The notes beneath the pieces were generated by a model. That model made no database searches. It had not been told where the DNA came from and saw only the letters and a list, made by a program, of their open reading frames with translations. Shown here in pieces: positions 18,407-29,229 of a stretch of DNA of 64,000 nucleotides (positions are counted from its first letter, which is position 1; every line of letters begins with the position of its first letter). The stretch spans positions 5,118,501 through 5,182,500 of the forward strand of contig NZ_CP127294.1 in NCBI RefSeq assembly GCF_030285625.1, written 5' to 3'. This DNA comes from Amycolatopsis sp. 2-15 (GTDB lineage: Bacteria > Actinomycetota > Actinomycetes > Mycobacteriales > Pseudonocardiaceae). Position numbers and translations under genes: made by a program.

Positions 18407-18454
18407 GTTTCCGCCTGCGATAGTCCACATCGGCTGGTGGCGGCAGGCGGAAAC
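18407..18454. repeat. Second perfect inverted repeat in the ftsI-murE gap
   Basis: GTTTCCGCCTGC (18407-18418) and GCAGGCGGAAAC (18443-18454) are a perfect 12-bp inverted repeat with a 24-base loop. It may be an operator or a second stem-loop before the murE promoter; no matching regulator is recognisable. Confidence 0.6.
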
Positions 18455-18551
18455 GCTTGCCCCGCAACGACGTTGCGCGCGCCGCATAGCACACGCGGTG
18501 CGCGCCGGCGCGTTCGCCGTACCGCCTTGGGTCACCCGATCGCGCTCTCGG

Positions 18552-18565
18552 TAACCTCTCGGGCG
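18552..18565 (+). promoter_or_regulatory. Putative leaderless murE promoter (-10 TAACCT)
   Basis: TAACCT (18552-18557) lies 7 bases before GTG 18565, the spacing expected when transcription starts at the start codon. TTGGGT at 18527-18532 is a possible but distant -35. No ribosome site is present, which fits a leaderless message. Confidence 0.55.
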
Positions 18566-20172
18566 TGTCCGTGTCCTCGTCCAAGCCCCAGAGCGGGCCG
18601 GCTGCGTCGTCGCTGCCGGAAAGCCCGGCGAAGGCGGTCGCCGCACCGCCCCGCCCGGCCCGGATCGACCCGGTCCCGCTGGCCACTCTGCTCGCCCGCG
18701 CGGGCGCTCGGCTGATCGCCGAGAGCCCCGAGGCCGCCGACCTCACCGTCACCGGGACCACGCTGCGTGCGCAGCACGTGCTGCCGGGCGACCTGTTCGC
18801 CGGCCTGCCCGGCGCACGCGCCCACGGCGCCGACTTCAGCGACCAGGCCGTGGCGGCCGGTGCGGCCGCGGTGCTCACCGACGCCGAGGGCGCCGAGCGC
18901 CCCGCGTTGCGCGACGCCGGCATCCCGGTCCTCGTGCACCCGGACCCTCGGGCCGCGCTCGGCGAGATGGCCGCGTGGATCTACGGGGAGCCGTCGCTGC
19001 ACCTGTCCGTGCTGGGGGTCACCGGCACGTCCGGCAAGACCACCACCTCCTACCTCGTCGACTCCGGGCTGCGCGCCGCGGGCCTCACCACGGGCCTGAT
19101 CGGCACGGTCGAGACGCGGATCGCGGGCGAGCGCCTGGTCAGCGGCTTCACCACGCCGGAGGCGCCGGACCTGCAGGCGCTGCTCGCGGTGATGCTGGAG
19201 CGCGGCGTGACCCACGTGCCGATGGAGGTCTCGAGCCACGCGCTCTCGCTGGGCCGCGTCAACGGCACGCGCTTCGCGGTCGGCGCGTTCACGAACCTCT
19301 CGCAGGACCACCTCGACTTCCACCGCGACATGGAGGAGTACTTCGCCGCCAAGTCGCTGCTGTTCGACGGCCGCTCGACCACCGAGGTCGTGGTCGTGGA
19401 CAGCGCGTGGGGCCGGGCGCTGCTCACGCCGCAGACGGTGACGGTGTCGATCGAGCAGGGCGTCGACGCCGCGTGGCGCGCCTCCGACATCGAACCCACC
19501 GCGGCGGGGGAGCAGACTTTCACGCTGCACGGGCCGGGCGGCCTGGCGGTCGCCGCGAAGATCCCGCTGCCGGGCACGTTCAACGTGGCCAACGCCGTGC
19601 TCGCCGCCGCGATCCTGGGCAGCGCCGGCGTGGACCCGGCGGCCATCGTCGCGGGCCTCGGCGCCGTGGAGGTGCCGGGCCGGATGGAGCGCGTGTACCT
19701 GGGCCAGGACTTCACCGCCGTCGTCGACTACGCGCACAAGCCCGCGGCCGTCGCGCAGGGGCTAGACGCGCTGCGCGCCCGCACCGACGGCCGGATCATC
19801 ACAGTGCTCGGCTGCGGCGGCGACCGCGACACGGCCAAGCGCCCGATGATGGGCGAGGAAGCTGTGCGCCGCAGCGACGTGCTGATCGTGACCGACGACA
19901 ACCCGCGGTCCGAAGACCCCGCCCTGATCCGCGCCGCGATGCTCCAGGGCGCGCGGGGCGTCGGGCCGTCCCACGGCGGTGAGGTCGTGGAGATCGGCGA
20001 CCGCCGCGAGGCCATCACCCACGCCGTGTCGCTCGCCCGCGCGGGCGACATCGTCTTCATCGCCGGCAAGGGCCACGAGACCGGCCAGGAGGTCCAGGGT
20101 GTCGTGCACCCGTTCTCCGACCGCGACGAGCTCGAGGCCGCCATTCGCAAGCATCTCGAGGTGAGTGAGTGA
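18565..20172 (+). CDS. murE: UDP-MurNAc-tripeptide synthetase MurE
   Basis: 535 residues. Adds the third stem residue (meso-diaminopimelate in this group) to UDP-MurNAc-L-Ala-D-Glu with ATP. Visible motifs: N-terminal substrate domain, P-loop GVTGTSGKTTTSYLVDSGL (about 150-168), TPEAPDLQALL, EVSSHALSLGRV, the carbamylated-Lys region FTNLSQDHLDFHRDM, and C-terminal VVDYAHKPAAVAQGL and DDNPRSEDP, the DNPR motif typical of diaminopimelate-adding enzymes. A 30-residue Ser/Pro-rich N-terminal extension is present. The stop overlaps the murF GTG. Confidence 0.96.
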   Translation: MSVSSSKPQSGPAASSLPESPAKAVAAPPRPARIDPVPLATLLARAGARLIAESPEAADLTVTGTTLRAQHVLPGDLFAGLPGARAHGADFSDQAVAAGAAAVLTDAEGAERPALRDAGIPVLVHPDPRAALGEMAAWIYGEPSLHLSVLGVTGTSGKTTTSYLVDSGLRAAGLTTGLIGTVETRIAGERLVSGFTTPEAPDLQALLAVMLERGVTHVPMEVSSHALSLGRVNGTRFAVGAFTNLSQDHLDFHRDMEEYFAAKSLLFDGRSTTEVVVVDSAWGRALLTPQTVTVSIEQGVDAAWRASDIEPTAAGEQTFTLHGPGGLAVAAKIPLPGTFNVANAVLAAAILGSAGVDPAAIVAGLGAVEVPGRMERVYLGQDFTAVVDYAHKPAAVAQGLDALRARTDGRIITVLGCGGDRDTAKRPMMGEEAVRRSDVLIVTDDNPRSEDPALIRAAMLQGARGVGPSHGGEVVEIGDRREAITHAVSLARAGDIVFIAGKGHETGQEVQGVVHPFSDRDELEAAIRKHLEVSE

Positions 20173-21740
20173 TCGAGCTCAGCCTGGCCGAGATCGCCGA
20201 CGTCGTCGGCGGCCGGCTGCACGGAGCCGACGGCTCGTTGACCGTCACGGGCGGAACTCTTGTCACGGGCGCAACTCTTGTCACGGGCACTGTCGAGTTC
20301 GACACGCGCAAGGTCGGGCCCGGCGGCCTCTTCGTCGCTCTGCCCGGCGAGCGCGTGGACGGGCACACCTTCGCCGCGAAGGCCGTGGCGGCCGGTGCCG
20401 TCGCGGTGCTCGCCGGCCGCGAGGTCGACGCCCCGGCGATCGTGGTGCCGCCGCTGCCCGAGGGCCAGGCCCACGAGCGTTCGGTCGCGCTGGCGGGCGA
20501 CACCGACGGTTCCGGCGCCGCCGTGCTGGCCGCGCTCGCGAAGCTGGCCAGCCACGTCGTCGGCCGGCTCGCCGCCGAAGGCCTCACGGTCGTGGCGCTG
20601 ACCGGCTCGTCGGGCAAGACCTCGACCAAGGACGTCATCGCGCAGCTGCTGGAGCCGATGGGCCCCACGGTCGCGCCGCCCGGGTCGTTCAACAGCGAGC
20701 TCGGCCACCCGTGGACCGCGCTGCGCGCCGACCACGACACGAAGTACCTGGTGCTGGAGATGTCCGCGCGCGGGATGGGACACATCGCCGACGCGGCCGC
20801 GATCACGCCGCCGCGCATCGGCGCCGTGCTCAACGTCGGCAGCGCGCACGTCGGCGAGTTCGGCTCGCGCGAAGCCATCGCGAAGGCCAAGGGCGAGCTC
20901 GTGGAGGCGCTGCCGAGCGCCGAAGCGGGCGGCGTCGCCGTGCTGAACCTCGACGACCCGCTGGTGGCCGCCATGGCGAGCCGCACGAGCGCGCGCGTGG
21001 TCGGCGTCGGCGAGACCGCGTCCGCGCAGGTCCGCGCCGCCGACATCACGCTCGACGCCGAGGCCCGAGCGTCGTTCCGGCTCATCACGCCCGACGGCGA
21101 AGCGCCAGTGACGCTGCCGCTGCACGGCGAGCACCACGTCGGCAACGCGCTCTCGGCCGCCGCGATCGCGCTGGAGCTCGGCGCGACACCGGCCGAGGTC
21201 GCGCAGCGGCTGTCCGCCCTCGAGCGCCGCTCGGCCCACCGCATGGCCGTGACCACGCGCGCCGACGGCGTCACCGTCCTCAACGACGCGTACAACGCCA
21301 ACCCCGAATCAGTGCGAGCCGCGCTGAAGGCCCTCGCGTCGATGCGCCGGACCGGCCGCCGTGCCTGGGCCGTGCTCGGCGTGATGGGCGAGCTCGGCGC
21401 CGACTCCGTGACCGAGCACGACTCCATCGGCCGCCTCGTGGTGCGCCTCAACATCGACAAGCTCGTGGTCGTCGGCGACGAGGCCGCGCCGATGCACCAG
21501 GGGGCCTCGCAGGAGGGCTCCTGGAACGAGGAGTCGGTGCTGGTACCCGATGGCGACGCCGCCGTGGCCCTGCTGCATGATCAGCTGCGTCCCGGAGACG
21601 TGGTGCTGGTCAAGGCCTCCAACGCCGCCGGCCTGTGGCACGTGGCCGAGGCCTTGCTCGCCCCCTCCGAAGACGCTGCACAAGCCCCATCACTTTCCCC
21701 CTCCCCGTCCTCTGAACGCTCGAACGGTGGTCACGCGTGA
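20169..21740 (+). CDS. murF: UDP-MurNAc-tripeptide--D-alanyl-D-alanine ligase MurF
   Basis: 523 residues; adds D-Ala-D-Ala to complete the UDP-MurNAc pentapeptide. Motifs: P-loop [20 protein letters not shown] (about 144-163), [15 protein letters not shown]-like [20 protein letters not shown], and C-terminal [19 protein letters not shown]. Start GTG overlaps the murE stop (GTGA). The C-terminus carries a Ser/Pro-rich tail of about 25 residues not needed for the fold. An 18-bp duplication near the 5' end lengthens the first domain. Confidence 0.96.
   Translation: MIELSLAEIADVVGGRLHGADGSLTVTGGTLVTGATLVTGTVEFDTRKVGPGGLFVALPGERVDGHTFAAKAVAAGAVAVLAGREVDAPAIVVPPLPEGQAHERSVALAGDTDGSGAAVLAALAKLASHVVGRLAAEGLTVVALTGSSGKTSTKDVIAQLLEPMGPTVAPPGSFNSELGHPWTALRADHDTKYLVLEMSARGMGHIADAAAITPPRIGAVLNVGSAHVGEFGSREAIAKAKGELVEALPSAEAGGVAVLNLDDPLVAAMASRTSARVVGVGETASAQVRAADITLDAEARASFRLITPDGEAPVTLPLHGEHHVGNALSAAAIALELGATPAEVAQRLSALERRSAHRMAVTTRADGVTVLNDAYNANPESVRAALKALASMRRTGRRAWAVLGVMGELGADSVTEHDSIGRLVVRLNIDKLVVVGDEAAPMHQGASQEGSWNEESVLVPDGDAAVALLHDQLRPGDVVLVKASNAAGLWHVAEALLAPSEDAAQAPSLSPSPSSERSNGGHA
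20245..20288 (+). repeat. 18-bp tandem duplication inside murF
   Basis: TCACGGGCGGAACTCTTG (20245-20262) is repeated at 20263-20280 with one difference and partly again at 20281-20288. It encodes [15 protein letters not shown]. It keeps the frame and adds about 12 residues to the N-terminal domain. Confidence 0.8.
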
Positions 21741-22819
21741 TCAACATCCTGATCGCGGCCGCGGCGGGTCTGCTGGTCTCCATCCTGCTCACGCCCTACC
21801 TGATCCGGGTCTTCTCCCGGCAGGGCTTCGGGCAGGAGATCCGCGAAGAAGGGCCCCAGGGCCACAAGTCGAAGCGCGGCACTCCGACGATGGGTGGCGT
21901 CGCGATCATCATCGCGATGGTCTTCGGCTACTTCGTCGCACACCTGATCAGCTGGCTCGGCAACTCCCACAGCTCGGCGCCCTCGGCGTCCGGCCTGCTG
22001 GTGCTCATGCTGGCCGTGGGACTCGGCATCGTGGGGTTCCTCGACGACTTCATCAAGATCCGCAAGCAGCGCAACCTCGGCCTGAACAAGACCGCGAAGC
22101 TGGTCGGACAGCTCGTGGTCACGATCCTGTTCGCGGTGCTGTCGCTGCAGTTCGCCGACGAACAAGGCCTCACGCCCGCGTCGCAGAGCCTTTCCTACGT
22201 GCGTGACCTGGCGCTGATCACGTTCCCGTGGATCGTGTTCGTGATCTTCTGCTACGTGGTCATCTCCGGCTGGTCGAACGCGGTGAACTTCACCGACGGC
22301 CTCGACGGTCTGGCCGGCGGCGCCGCCGCGATGGTGTTGGCCACCTACGTGATCATCTCCTTCTGGCAGGCGCGCCTCTCGTGCGCCGACGGTCCCCAGA
22401 CCGCGTGTTACAACGTGCGCGACCCGCTGGACCTCGCGGTGGTCGCCGCCGCGGCGACCGGCGCGTGCGTCGGGTTCCTGTGGTGGAACGCCGCGCCCGC
22501 CAAGATCTTCATGGGTGACACCGGTTCGCTGGCGCTCGGCGGTCTGGTCGCCGGCCTGTCGATGACCACCCGCACAGAGCTGCTGGCGATCGTGATCGGC
22601 GGCCTGTTCATGGTCGAGATGATCTCGGTGGTCACCCAGATCGCGGTCTTCCGCACCACGCGGCGAAGGCTGTTCCGGATGGCGCCCTTCCACCACCACT
22701 TCGAGCTCGCCGGGTGGGCGGAAACCACGGTGATCATCCGGTTCTGGCTGCTCTCGGCCATCTGCTGCATGTTCGGCTTGGGGCTGTTCTACAGCGAACA
22801 GCTCGGCGTCGGGAGCTAG
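21737..22819 (+). CDS. mraY: Phospho-MurNAc-pentapeptide transferase MraY
   Basis: 360 residues with about ten membrane helices; transfers phospho-MurNAc-pentapeptide to undecaprenyl phosphate, giving lipid I. Conserved loops: [20 protein letters not shown] (about 36-55), [11 protein letters not shown] with the catalytic Asp pair (about 98-108), [12 protein letters not shown] (about 186-197), [12 protein letters not shown] and APFHHHFEL, the triple-His MraY signature. Start GTG overlaps the murF stop. Confidence 0.97.
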   Translation: MINILIAAAAGLLVSILLTPYLIRVFSRQGFGQEIREEGPQGHKSKRGTPTMGGVAIIIAMVFGYFVAHLISWLGNSHSSAPSASGLLVLMLAVGLGIVGFLDDFIKIRKQRNLGLNKTAKLVGQLVVTILFAVLSLQFADEQGLTPASQSLSYVRDLALITFPWIVFVIFCYVVISGWSNAVNFTDGLDGLAGGAAAMVLATYVIISFWQARLSCADGPQTACYNVRDPLDLAVVAAAATGACVGFLWWNAAPAKIFMGDTGSLALGGLVAGLSMTTRTELLAIVIGGLFMVEMISVVTQIAVFRTTRRRLFRMAPFHHHFELAGWAETTVIIRFWLLSAICCMFGLGLFYSEQLGVGS

Positions 22820-22822
22820 GTC

Positions 22823-24244
22823 TTGATCGACAGGGAGCTCCTGCTCGAAGGCAAGAACGTGCTCGTGGCGGGCGCCGGCGTCACCGGGAAGTCGGTGGTT
22901 CCGGTCCTGCGGGAGCTGGGCGCCCACGTGACGGTCACCGACGGCAACGTCGAGCGGCTCGAAGAGCTGGCCGGCCTCGGCGCCGAGCTGGTGCCGGGCC
23001 TCAGCGTTCCGCCGCCGGGCACCGTGCTCGTGGTGACGAGCCCGGGCTGGCGGCCCACGTCGCCGCTGCTGACCGCCGCGGCCGCAGCGGGCATCGAGGT
23101 GATCGGCGACGTCGAGCTGGCCTGGCGAATCGGGCAGCTGCGCGAGCGGCCGCCGTCGTGGCTGGTGATCACCGGCACCAACGGCAAGACCACCACCGTC
23201 GGCATGCTCGAGTCGATGCTGCGCGCAGGTGGCGTCGACGCTGTGGCCTGCGGGAACGTCGGCTACGCGGTGCTCGACGCCGTGCGGGCCGGCCACGCCG
23301 TGCTCGCCGTGGAGCTCTCCAGCTTCCAGCTGCACTGGTCCTCGACGCTCGCGCCCGACGCGTCGGTGGTGCTCAACCTCGCCGAGGACCACATCGACTG
23401 GCACGGCTCGATGGCGGAGTACGGCGCCGCGAAGGGCCGGGCCCACGAACGCTCGCGCGTGGTCGTGCACAACACCGACGACGAGTGGTCGACCCGCCTC
23501 GCCGAGGAGCACGCGCCCGAGGGCGCCCGCCGCGTCGGGTTCCGCCTGGACACGCCGTACGCCGGCGAACTGGGGCTGGTCGAGGACCTGTTGGTGGACC
23601 GCGCCTTCGTCGCCGATCCCGCCACGAGCGCGGAAGAGCTGGCGACCATCGCCGACGTCCGACCGCCCGGGCCGCACAACGTCGCCAACGCGCTGGCGGC
23701 TGCCGCCCTCGCGCGAGCCCACGGCGTGTCGACCGAGGCCGTGCTCAAGGGGCTGCGCGAGTACCAGCCGGCGCCGCATCGCGCACAGGAGGTCGCCGAG
23801 ATCGGCGGCGTGCGTTACGTGAACGACTCGAAGGCCACCAACCCGCACGCCGCGAGTGGCTCGCTGCGGGCCCACGAGAGCATCGTGTGGATCGCGGGGG
23901 GACAGCTCAAGGGCGCGGCGGTCGACGAACTCGTGGCCTCGATCGCTGGCCGGCTGCGCGGAGTTGTGCTACTCGGTGTGGATTCACCCGTGATCGCAGC
24001 TGCTGTTGCGCGACACGCGCCGGATGTCCCGGTGAACCGCCTCCGTCCGGGTGACCATGAACCCATGACTGCGGCGGTGGATGCGGCCAGCGCAATGGCT
24101 CACCCTGGTGACGTGGTGCTGCTCGCGCCCGCCGCCGCCTCGTTGGACATGTTCCGCAACTACGGCGAGCGCGGCGACGCGTTCATCGCGGCGGTGCGTG
24201 TCCTCGCGGGCGGTGCGGCGGGGGCGGCGAATGACGGTAGTTGA
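22823..24244 (+). CDS. murD: UDP-MurNAc-L-alanine--D-glutamate ligase MurD
   Basis: 473 residues; adds D-Glu to UDP-MurNAc-L-Ala. N-terminal Rossmann-like domain (VLVAGAGVTGKSVVPVLREL), P-loop VITGTNGKTTTVGMLESML (about 115-133), ELSSFQLHW, LNLAEDHIDWHGSM and C-terminal YVNDSKATNPHAASGSL (about 332-348). Start is TTG 22823, the only start near the conserved N-terminus, 3 bases after the mraY stop. The 3' end overlaps ftsW by 14 bases. Confidence 0.96.
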   Translation: MIDRELLLEGKNVLVAGAGVTGKSVVPVLRELGAHVTVTDGNVERLEELAGLGAELVPGLSVPPPGTVLVVTSPGWRPTSPLLTAAAAAGIEVIGDVELAWRIGQLRERPPSWLVITGTNGKTTTVGMLESMLRAGGVDAVACGNVGYAVLDAVRAGHAVLAVELSSFQLHWSSTLAPDASVVLNLAEDHIDWHGSMAEYGAAKGRAHERSRVVVHNTDDEWSTRLAEEHAPEGARRVGFRLDTPYAGELGLVEDLLVDRAFVADPATSAEELATIADVRPPGPHNVANALAAAALARAHGVSTEAVLKGLREYQPAPHRAQEVAEIGGVRYVNDSKATNPHAASGSLRAHESIVWIAGGQLKGAAVDELVASIAGRLRGVVLLGVDSPVIAAAVARHAPDVPVNRLRPGDHEPMTAAVDAASAMAHPGDVVLLAPAAASLDMFRNYGERGDAFIAAVRVLAGGAAGAANDGS

Positions 24245-25736
24245 CGAGAAGCGGACCCAGGACCGGCCCGACCGGCCGAAGCGGCGGGAGCGCAAGGTAA
24301 GCGCGTTCGTGGCTTTCCGCACCGCGCTCACGGCGTGGCTCTCGCGGCCGCTGGCGTCTTTCCACCTCGTGCTCGCCCTCACCGGGGTGCTCACCGTGAT
24401 CGGCATCGTGATGGTGCTGTCCGCGTCGTCGGTGACCTCCTACGACCCGACCACGGGCAGCAGCGTGTACTCGCTGTTCTACCGCCAGCTGATGTTCGTG
24501 GCGATCGGCACCGTGGTGTTCTGGATCGGCCTGCGGATCAAGCTCGAGCGCATCCGCCGGATGTCGGCGACCATGGTGGTGATCTGCCTCGGCCTGCTGA
24601 TGCTGGTGCTCACGCCGCTGGGGTCCACCGTGAACGGCTCGCAGGGCTGGTTCAAGCTCGGCGTGTTCACGTTCCAGCCGGTGGAGGCCGCGAAGGTCGC
24701 GCTGGCGTTCTGGGGCGCGCACATCCTGGTGATCAAGTACAACGTGATCCACCAGTGGCGCCATCTGCTCGTGCCCGTCGTGCCGGTCGCCCTCGTGATG
24801 TTCGCCCTGGTCATGCTGCAACCCGACCTCGGCGGCACGGTCACGCTCGCCGTGGTGCTGCTGGCGCTGCTGTGGTTCGCGGGCGCGCCCAAGCGGCTCT
24901 TCGGCGTGATCATGGCCGGTGGCCTGGCCGGGGTGCTGGCGCTGGCGATCATCGCGCCGTACCGGCTCGACCGCGTGCTGTCGTTCCTCTCGCCGGACAC
25001 CGACCTCAGTTCCGCCGGCTACCAGGCCAACCAGGCGAAGCTCGCACTCGCCGACGGCGGCCTGTTCGGCAAGGGCCTCGGCCAGGGTGCGTCCAACTGG
25101 GGCTACCTGCCCAACGTGCAGAACGACTTCATCTTCGCCCTCGTCGGTGAAGAACTCGGATTTGTGGGCTGCGCCGTGGTGCTCGCCCTGTACTCGCTGG
25201 TCGCGGTGGTCGGGCTGCGGATCGCGACGCGCAACATCGATCCGTGGATCCGGATCGTCGCGGGCACGCTCACGATGTTCCTGGTCGCGCAGGCCGCCAT
25301 CAACATCGGCTACGTCGTCGGCCTGCTGCCCGTCACCGGGGTCACGCTGCCGTTGATCTCCTACGGCGGCACCTCGCTGCTCATCACGATGCTCATCATG
25401 GGCGTGCTCGCCAACGCCGCCCGGCACGAACCGGAGGCGGTGGCCGCACTGCGTTCGCAGGGCCCGGGTAAATTCGGACGCCTGCTGAGGCTGCCCGCGC
25501 CCGACCCGTACCGCCCGCCCACGACCACCCGCAAGGGACTGGCCGGGCGGGGGACCGGTTCGGGTGCCAAGGCGGCCCGGCCGGCGCCACGCGCGGCCCG
25601 GCCCGCACCGGCGCAGGAGCGCCGCAGGTCGGTCCGCCAGCCGACGCGGCGCAGCACTGCCGCACGGACGAACGCGGCGCGGACAACAGCGAACCGCGGT
25701 GCCAGGGGTACCGCGAACCGGAGAGGTCATTGGTGA
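24231..25736 (+). CDS. ftsW: Septal peptidoglycan glycosyltransferase FtsW
   Basis: 501 residues, SEDS family, ten membrane helices; polymerises lipid II at the septum with FtsI. Signature segments: [24 protein letters not shown] with the catalytic Asp (about residue 200), [39 protein letters not shown] and the closing [13 protein letters not shown] basic Ala/Arg/Thr-rich cytoplasmic tail of about 90 residues follows, as in other actinomycete FtsW proteins. ATG 24231 was chosen over the long in-frame extension into murD. The stop overlaps the murG GTG. Confidence 0.95.
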   Translation: MTVVDEKRTQDRPDRPKRRERKVSAFVAFRTALTAWLSRPLASFHLVLALTGVLTVIGIVMVLSASSVTSYDPTTGSSVYSLFYRQLMFVAIGTVVFWIGLRIKLERIRRMSATMVVICLGLLMLVLTPLGSTVNGSQGWFKLGVFTFQPVEAAKVALAFWGAHILVIKYNVIHQWRHLLVPVVPVALVMFALVMLQPDLGGTVTLAVVLLALLWFAGAPKRLFGVIMAGGLAGVLALAIIAPYRLDRVLSFLSPDTDLSSAGYQANQAKLALADGGLFGKGLGQGASNWGYLPNVQNDFIFALVGEELGFVGCAVVLALYSLVAVVGLRIATRNIDPWIRIVAGTLTMFLVAQAAINIGYVVGLLPVTGVTLPLISYGGTSLLITMLIMGVLANAARHEPEAVAALRSQGPGKFGRLLRLPAPDPYRPPTTTRKGLAGRGTGSGAKAARPAPRAARPAPAQERRRSVRQPTRRSTAARTNAARTTANRGARGTANRRGHW

Positions 25737-26857
25737 GTAACCCCGTCAAGGGAGCCGAGCGATCCCCCTCGGGCAAGGTGCCCGTGGTGGTCGTCGCCGG
25801 AGGTGGCACCGCAGGACACATCGAACCCGCCCTCGCCCTGGCCGACGCCGTCATGCGGCTGCGCCCCGACGCGAAGGTGATCGCGCTGGGCACGGCGCGC
25901 GGCCTGGAGAACAAGCTCGTGCCGGCTCGCGGTTACCCGCTTGAGCTGATCCCGCCGGTGCCGATGCCGCGCAAGCCGACCCCGGAGCTGCTGCGGCTCC
26001 CGTTGAAGGTCCGCGACTCCGTGCGCCGGACCCGCGACGTGCTGGAGCGCGTCGGCGCCGACGTCGTGGTGGGCTTCGGCGGCTACGTCGCGCTGCCCGC
26101 GTACCTCGCCGCGCGGGGCCGCACGCCGATCGTGGTCCACGAGGCCAACAAGTCGCCGGGCCTGGCCAACAAGGTGGGCGCCCGCTTCGCCGCGCGCGTC
26201 GCCGTGGCCGTGCCGGGCACGCCGCTGCCGAAGGCCGAGGTCGTCGGGATCCCGCTGCGCCGGTCGATCACCTCGCTGGACCGCGCCGCGCTGCGCGCCG
26301 AAGCCCGCGAGTTCTTCGACCTCGACCCGGACGCCCCGACGCTGCTGGTGTTCGGCGGCTCGCAGGGCGCGCAGTCGATCAACAGCGCCGTGTCCGGTGC
26401 CGCGAAGGAGCTGGCCGAGGCCGGCGTCGGTGTGCTCCACGCCCACGGCCCGAAGAACACCCTGGTGGTGCAGGAGTTCCCGGGCAAGCCGGCGTATGTG
26501 CCGGTGCCGTACCTAGAACGCATGGACCTCGCCTACGCCGCCGCCGACGTGGTGCTGTGCCGCTCGGGCGCGATGACCGCGGCCGAGGTGTCCGCCGTCG
26601 GGCTGCCCGCGGTGTTCGTGCCGCTGCCGCACGGCAACGGCGAGCAGGCCGTGAACGCCCAGCCCGCCGTCGACGCGGGTGCCGCCTTCCTGGTGGCCGA
26701 CGGGGAGCTCACCCCGGCCAAGGTGGCCGAGCTGGTGGTGCCGCTGGTCACCGACGCCGCCCGCGTCGCGAAGATGAGCGTGGCCGCCGTGGGCCTGGGA
26801 CACCGCGAGGCCGACGAGACGCTCGCCAAGATCGTGCTGGAGGCCGCAGGTGCCTGA
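25733..26857 (+). CDS. murG: Lipid II synthase MurG
   Basis: 374 residues; adds GlcNAc to lipid I on the cytoplasmic face of the membrane. GT-B fold with the N-terminal Gly-rich loop [20 protein letters not shown] (about 18-37), [16 protein letters not shown], a central [14 protein letters not shown] (about 206-219) and C-terminal [20 protein letters not shown] and [14 protein letters not shown]. Start taken as GTG 25733, which overlaps the ftsW stop; TTG 25730 is one codon upstream. Confidence 0.96.
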   Translation: MSNPVKGAERSPSGKVPVVVVAGGGTAGHIEPALALADAVMRLRPDAKVIALGTARGLENKLVPARGYPLELIPPVPMPRKPTPELLRLPLKVRDSVRRTRDVLERVGADVVVGFGGYVALPAYLAARGRTPIVVHEANKSPGLANKVGARFAARVAVAVPGTPLPKAEVVGIPLRRSITSLDRAALRAEAREFFDLDPDAPTLLVFGGSQGAQSINSAVSGAAKELAEAGVGVLHAHGPKNTLVVQEFPGKPAYVPVPYLERMDLAYAAADVVLCRSGAMTAAEVSAVGLPAVFVPLPHGNGEQAVNAQPAVDAGAAFLVADGELTPAKVAELVVPLVTDAARVAKMSVAAVGLGHREADETLAKIVLEAAGA

Positions 26858-28259
26858 GCTGCCCGAAGAACTGCGCCGCGCGCACCTGATCGGCATCGGC
26901 GGGGCCGGCATGTCCGGCATCGCGCGCATCCTGCTCGCCCGCGGGGCGGCCGTGTCCGGCTCGGACGCCAAGGAGTCGCGCGCGCTGCTGTCGCTGCGCG
27001 CCCAGGGCGCCGAGCTGTTCGTGGGCCAGCGCGCGGAGAACCTCGACGCGCTCGCCGAAGCCCCGTCGGCCGTCGTGGTGTCCACGGCGATCAAGGAGTC
27101 GAACCCCGAGCTGGCCGCGGCTCGCGCGCGGAACATCCCCGTGCTGCACCGCGCGCAGGCGCTCGCCGGGCTGATGGAGGGCCACCGCGTGGCCTGCATC
27201 GCCGGCACGCACGGCAAGACCTCGACCACGTCGATGCTCACCGTGGCTCTGCAGCACTGCCGGCTCGACCCGTCGTTCGCGATCGGCGGCGACCTCAACG
27301 AGTCGGGTGCCAACGCGCACCACGGCGAGGGCGGGGTCTTCATCGCGGAAGCCGACGAGAGCGACGGCTCGTTCCTCACGTACTCGCCGTCGGTCGCCGT
27401 GGTGACCAACGTCGAGCCCGACCACCTGGACCACCACGGCACGGCCGAGGCCTACGTGAAGGTGTTCACGGAGTTCGTCGGGCGCCTGCAGCCGGGTGGC
27501 CTGCTCGTGGTGTGCGCCGACGACCCGGGCGCCGCGGTGCTGGGCGACGAGGCCGCCGCCGAAGGCGTGCGGGTGCGCCGCTACGGCCGCACCGCCACCG
27601 GCGAGGGTGACGTGCGCGTGCTCGACTACAAGCCCGCCCCGGACGGCGGCCAGGTGCGCCTGGCGCTCGACGGCGAAGAGCTCGACCTGCGTGTGGCCGT
27701 GCCGGGCGAGCACATGGCGCTCAACGCGGTCGCCGCCCTGCTGGCCGGGCTCGAGCTGGGCGCGCCCGTGGCCGGCCTGGCCGAGGGGCTCGCCGCGTTC
27801 GGCGGGGTGCGCCGCCGCTTCGAGTTCAAGGGCCGCTCCGGCGACGTCCGCGTGTACGACGACTACGCCCACCACCCGACGGAGGTGGCCGCTCAGCTCA
27901 AGGCCGTGCGCACGGCGGCCGGGCTCGGCCGGGTGCTCGTGGTGTTCCAGCCGCACCTGTACTCGCGCACGCAGACGTTCGCGGCGGAGTTCGCCGAAGC
28001 GCTGTCGCTCGCCGACGAGGTCGTGGTGCTCGACGTGTACGGCGCTCGCGAGGAGCCGGTGCCGGGTGTGACGGGCGCGCTGATCGCCGACGGCGTGACG
28101 AGCCCGGTGCATTACCAGCCCGCGTTCGACCTCGCGGCGAAGCTCGTGGCCGACCTCGTGAAGCCGGGTGACCTCGTGGTGACCATGGGCGCGGGTGACG
28201 TGACCCAGCTGGGCCCGGAGATCCTGGCCGAGCTCGACCGGAGGATCGCGGGCGCATGA
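26850..28259 (+). CDS. murC: UDP-N-acetylmuramate--L-alanine ligase MurC
   Basis: 469 residues; attaches L-Ala to UDP-MurNAc, the first step of the stem peptide. N-terminal nucleotide fold [19 protein letters not shown] (about 12-30), P-loop [19 protein letters not shown] (about 116-134), [32 protein letters not shown] and C-terminal [15 protein letters not shown] with [14 protein letters not shown]. Start GTG 26850 overlaps the end of murG by 8 bases, and its TGA overlaps the ftsQ ATG. Confidence 0.97.
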   Translation: MPELPEELRRAHLIGIGGAGMSGIARILLARGAAVSGSDAKESRALLSLRAQGAELFVGQRAENLDALAEAPSAVVVSTAIKESNPELAAARARNIPVLHRAQALAGLMEGHRVACIAGTHGKTSTTSMLTVALQHCRLDPSFAIGGDLNESGANAHHGEGGVFIAEADESDGSFLTYSPSVAVVTNVEPDHLDHHGTAEAYVKVFTEFVGRLQPGGLLVVCADDPGAAVLGDEAAAEGVRVRRYGRTATGEGDVRVLDYKPAPDGGQVRLALDGEELDLRVAVPGEHMALNAVAALLAGLELGAPVAGLAEGLAAFGGVRRRFEFKGRSGDVRVYDDYAHHPTEVAAQLKAVRTAAGLGRVLVVFQPHLYSRTQTFAAEFAEALSLADEVVVLDVYGAREEPVPGVTGALIADGVTSPVHYQPAFDLAAKLVADLVKPGDLVVTMGAGDVTQLGPEILAELDRRIAGA

Positions 28260-29125
28260 CGTCGACCAGGGAGCGCCGCAACCCGCCCTCGTCCGAAGAG
28301 GACGAGCGGGATCGCGCTGCCCTGGCCCGCGCCCGGCGGGGGCGGCGCTCGGAAGAGGAGCGCCGCCGCACCCGCTCGAGCCGCTCTTCGGCGCCGCGTT
28401 CGGGCCGGGCGACTCGCGCGGAGAGCCTGCGCGCGCGTCCGACGCGGAAGAAGGAGATCCGCCGCCGCTGGGTCGCGCTGCTCGTGGTCGTCACGCTCGT
28501 GGGCCTGGGATATCTGCTGTTCTTCAGCTCGATGCTCGGGGTGAAGGACGTGGCGGTGCAGGGCGCGAAAACGGTGTCGGCGGAGCAGATCCGGGCCGTC
28601 GCCGCCGTGCCGGTCGACAAGCCGATGCTGCTCGTCGACGTCGACGGGATTCGCGACCGCGTGGCGGAGATGCCGGGTGTCGCGACCGTCGACGTGTCGC
28701 GCTCGTGGCCGAGCACCGTGGAGATCTCGGTGACCGAGCGCACGGCCATCGCGTTTTTCGACAGCGGCCCGGGCGGCGACGGGGTGCACCTCGTCGACGG
28801 CGGCGGGGTCGTGTTCAAGACCGTGAAGACGCGCCCGGCGGGGCTGCCCGAGCTCAAGCTGCCCAAGGTGTCGGCCGACGACCCGGTGACGCGTGCCGTC
28901 ACCGCGGTGCTCGGCGTGATTCCGCAGGCGCTGCTCAAGCAGGTCACCACCGCCACGGCGCAGACCCCGGCCAGCGTCCAGTTCACCCTCACCGACGGCA
29001 AGACCGTCCGCTGGGGTGACGCCGGCAAGACCGACCGCAAGGCGAAGGTCCTGGCCGCCCTGCTCACGCAGAAGGGCAAGGTCTACGACGTCTCCGCGCC
29101 CGAGCTGCCGACCATTACGTCCTGA
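28256..29125 (+). CDS. ftsQ: Cell division protein FtsQ
   Basis: 289 residues. A highly basic N-terminal tail (1-73), one membrane helix (about 76-97), a POTRA domain beginning [20 protein letters not shown] and the FtsQ beta-domain with [19 protein letters not shown] and [13 protein letters not shown]. It bridges the divisome to FtsL and FtsB-like partners. It is the last gene of the murE-ftsQ chain; in many actinomycetes ftsZ follows directly, but here about 9.3 kb intervene. Confidence 0.94.
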   Translation: MTSTRERRNPPSSEEDERDRAALARARRGRRSEEERRRTRSSRSSAPRSGRATRAESLRARPTRKKEIRRRWVALLVVVTLVGLGYLLFFSSMLGVKDVAVQGAKTVSAEQIRAVAAVPVDKPMLLVDVDGIRDRVAEMPGVATVDVSRSWPSTVEISVTERTAIAFFDSGPGGDGVHLVDGGGVVFKTVKTRPAGLPELKLPKVSADDPVTRAVTAVLGVIPQALLKQVTTATAQTPASVQFTLTDGKTVRWGDAGKTDRKAKVLAALLTQKGKVYDVSAPELPTITS

Positions 29126-29155
29126 CCTCGTCTTTTCCACTGGCACCATCTTCTC

Positions 29156-29192
29156 CGTATGCTGTACGCTGTTTTATTCCGTACGGCATACG
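29156..29192. promoter_or_regulatory. Double dyad operator before the NmrA-type gene
   Basis: CGTATGCTGTACG (29156-29168) and CGTACGGCATACG (29180-29192) form a 13-11-13 inverted repeat with one mismatch. Each arm is itself a CGTA-N5-TACG dyad. The loop is AT-rich. This looks like a pair of binding sites for a TetR-type repressor, but no such regulator is encoded in the window. Confidence 0.6.
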
Positions 29193-29229
29193 AGAGACTT
29201 TGTGGCAGATGAGAAGAGGTGGGGAAGTC

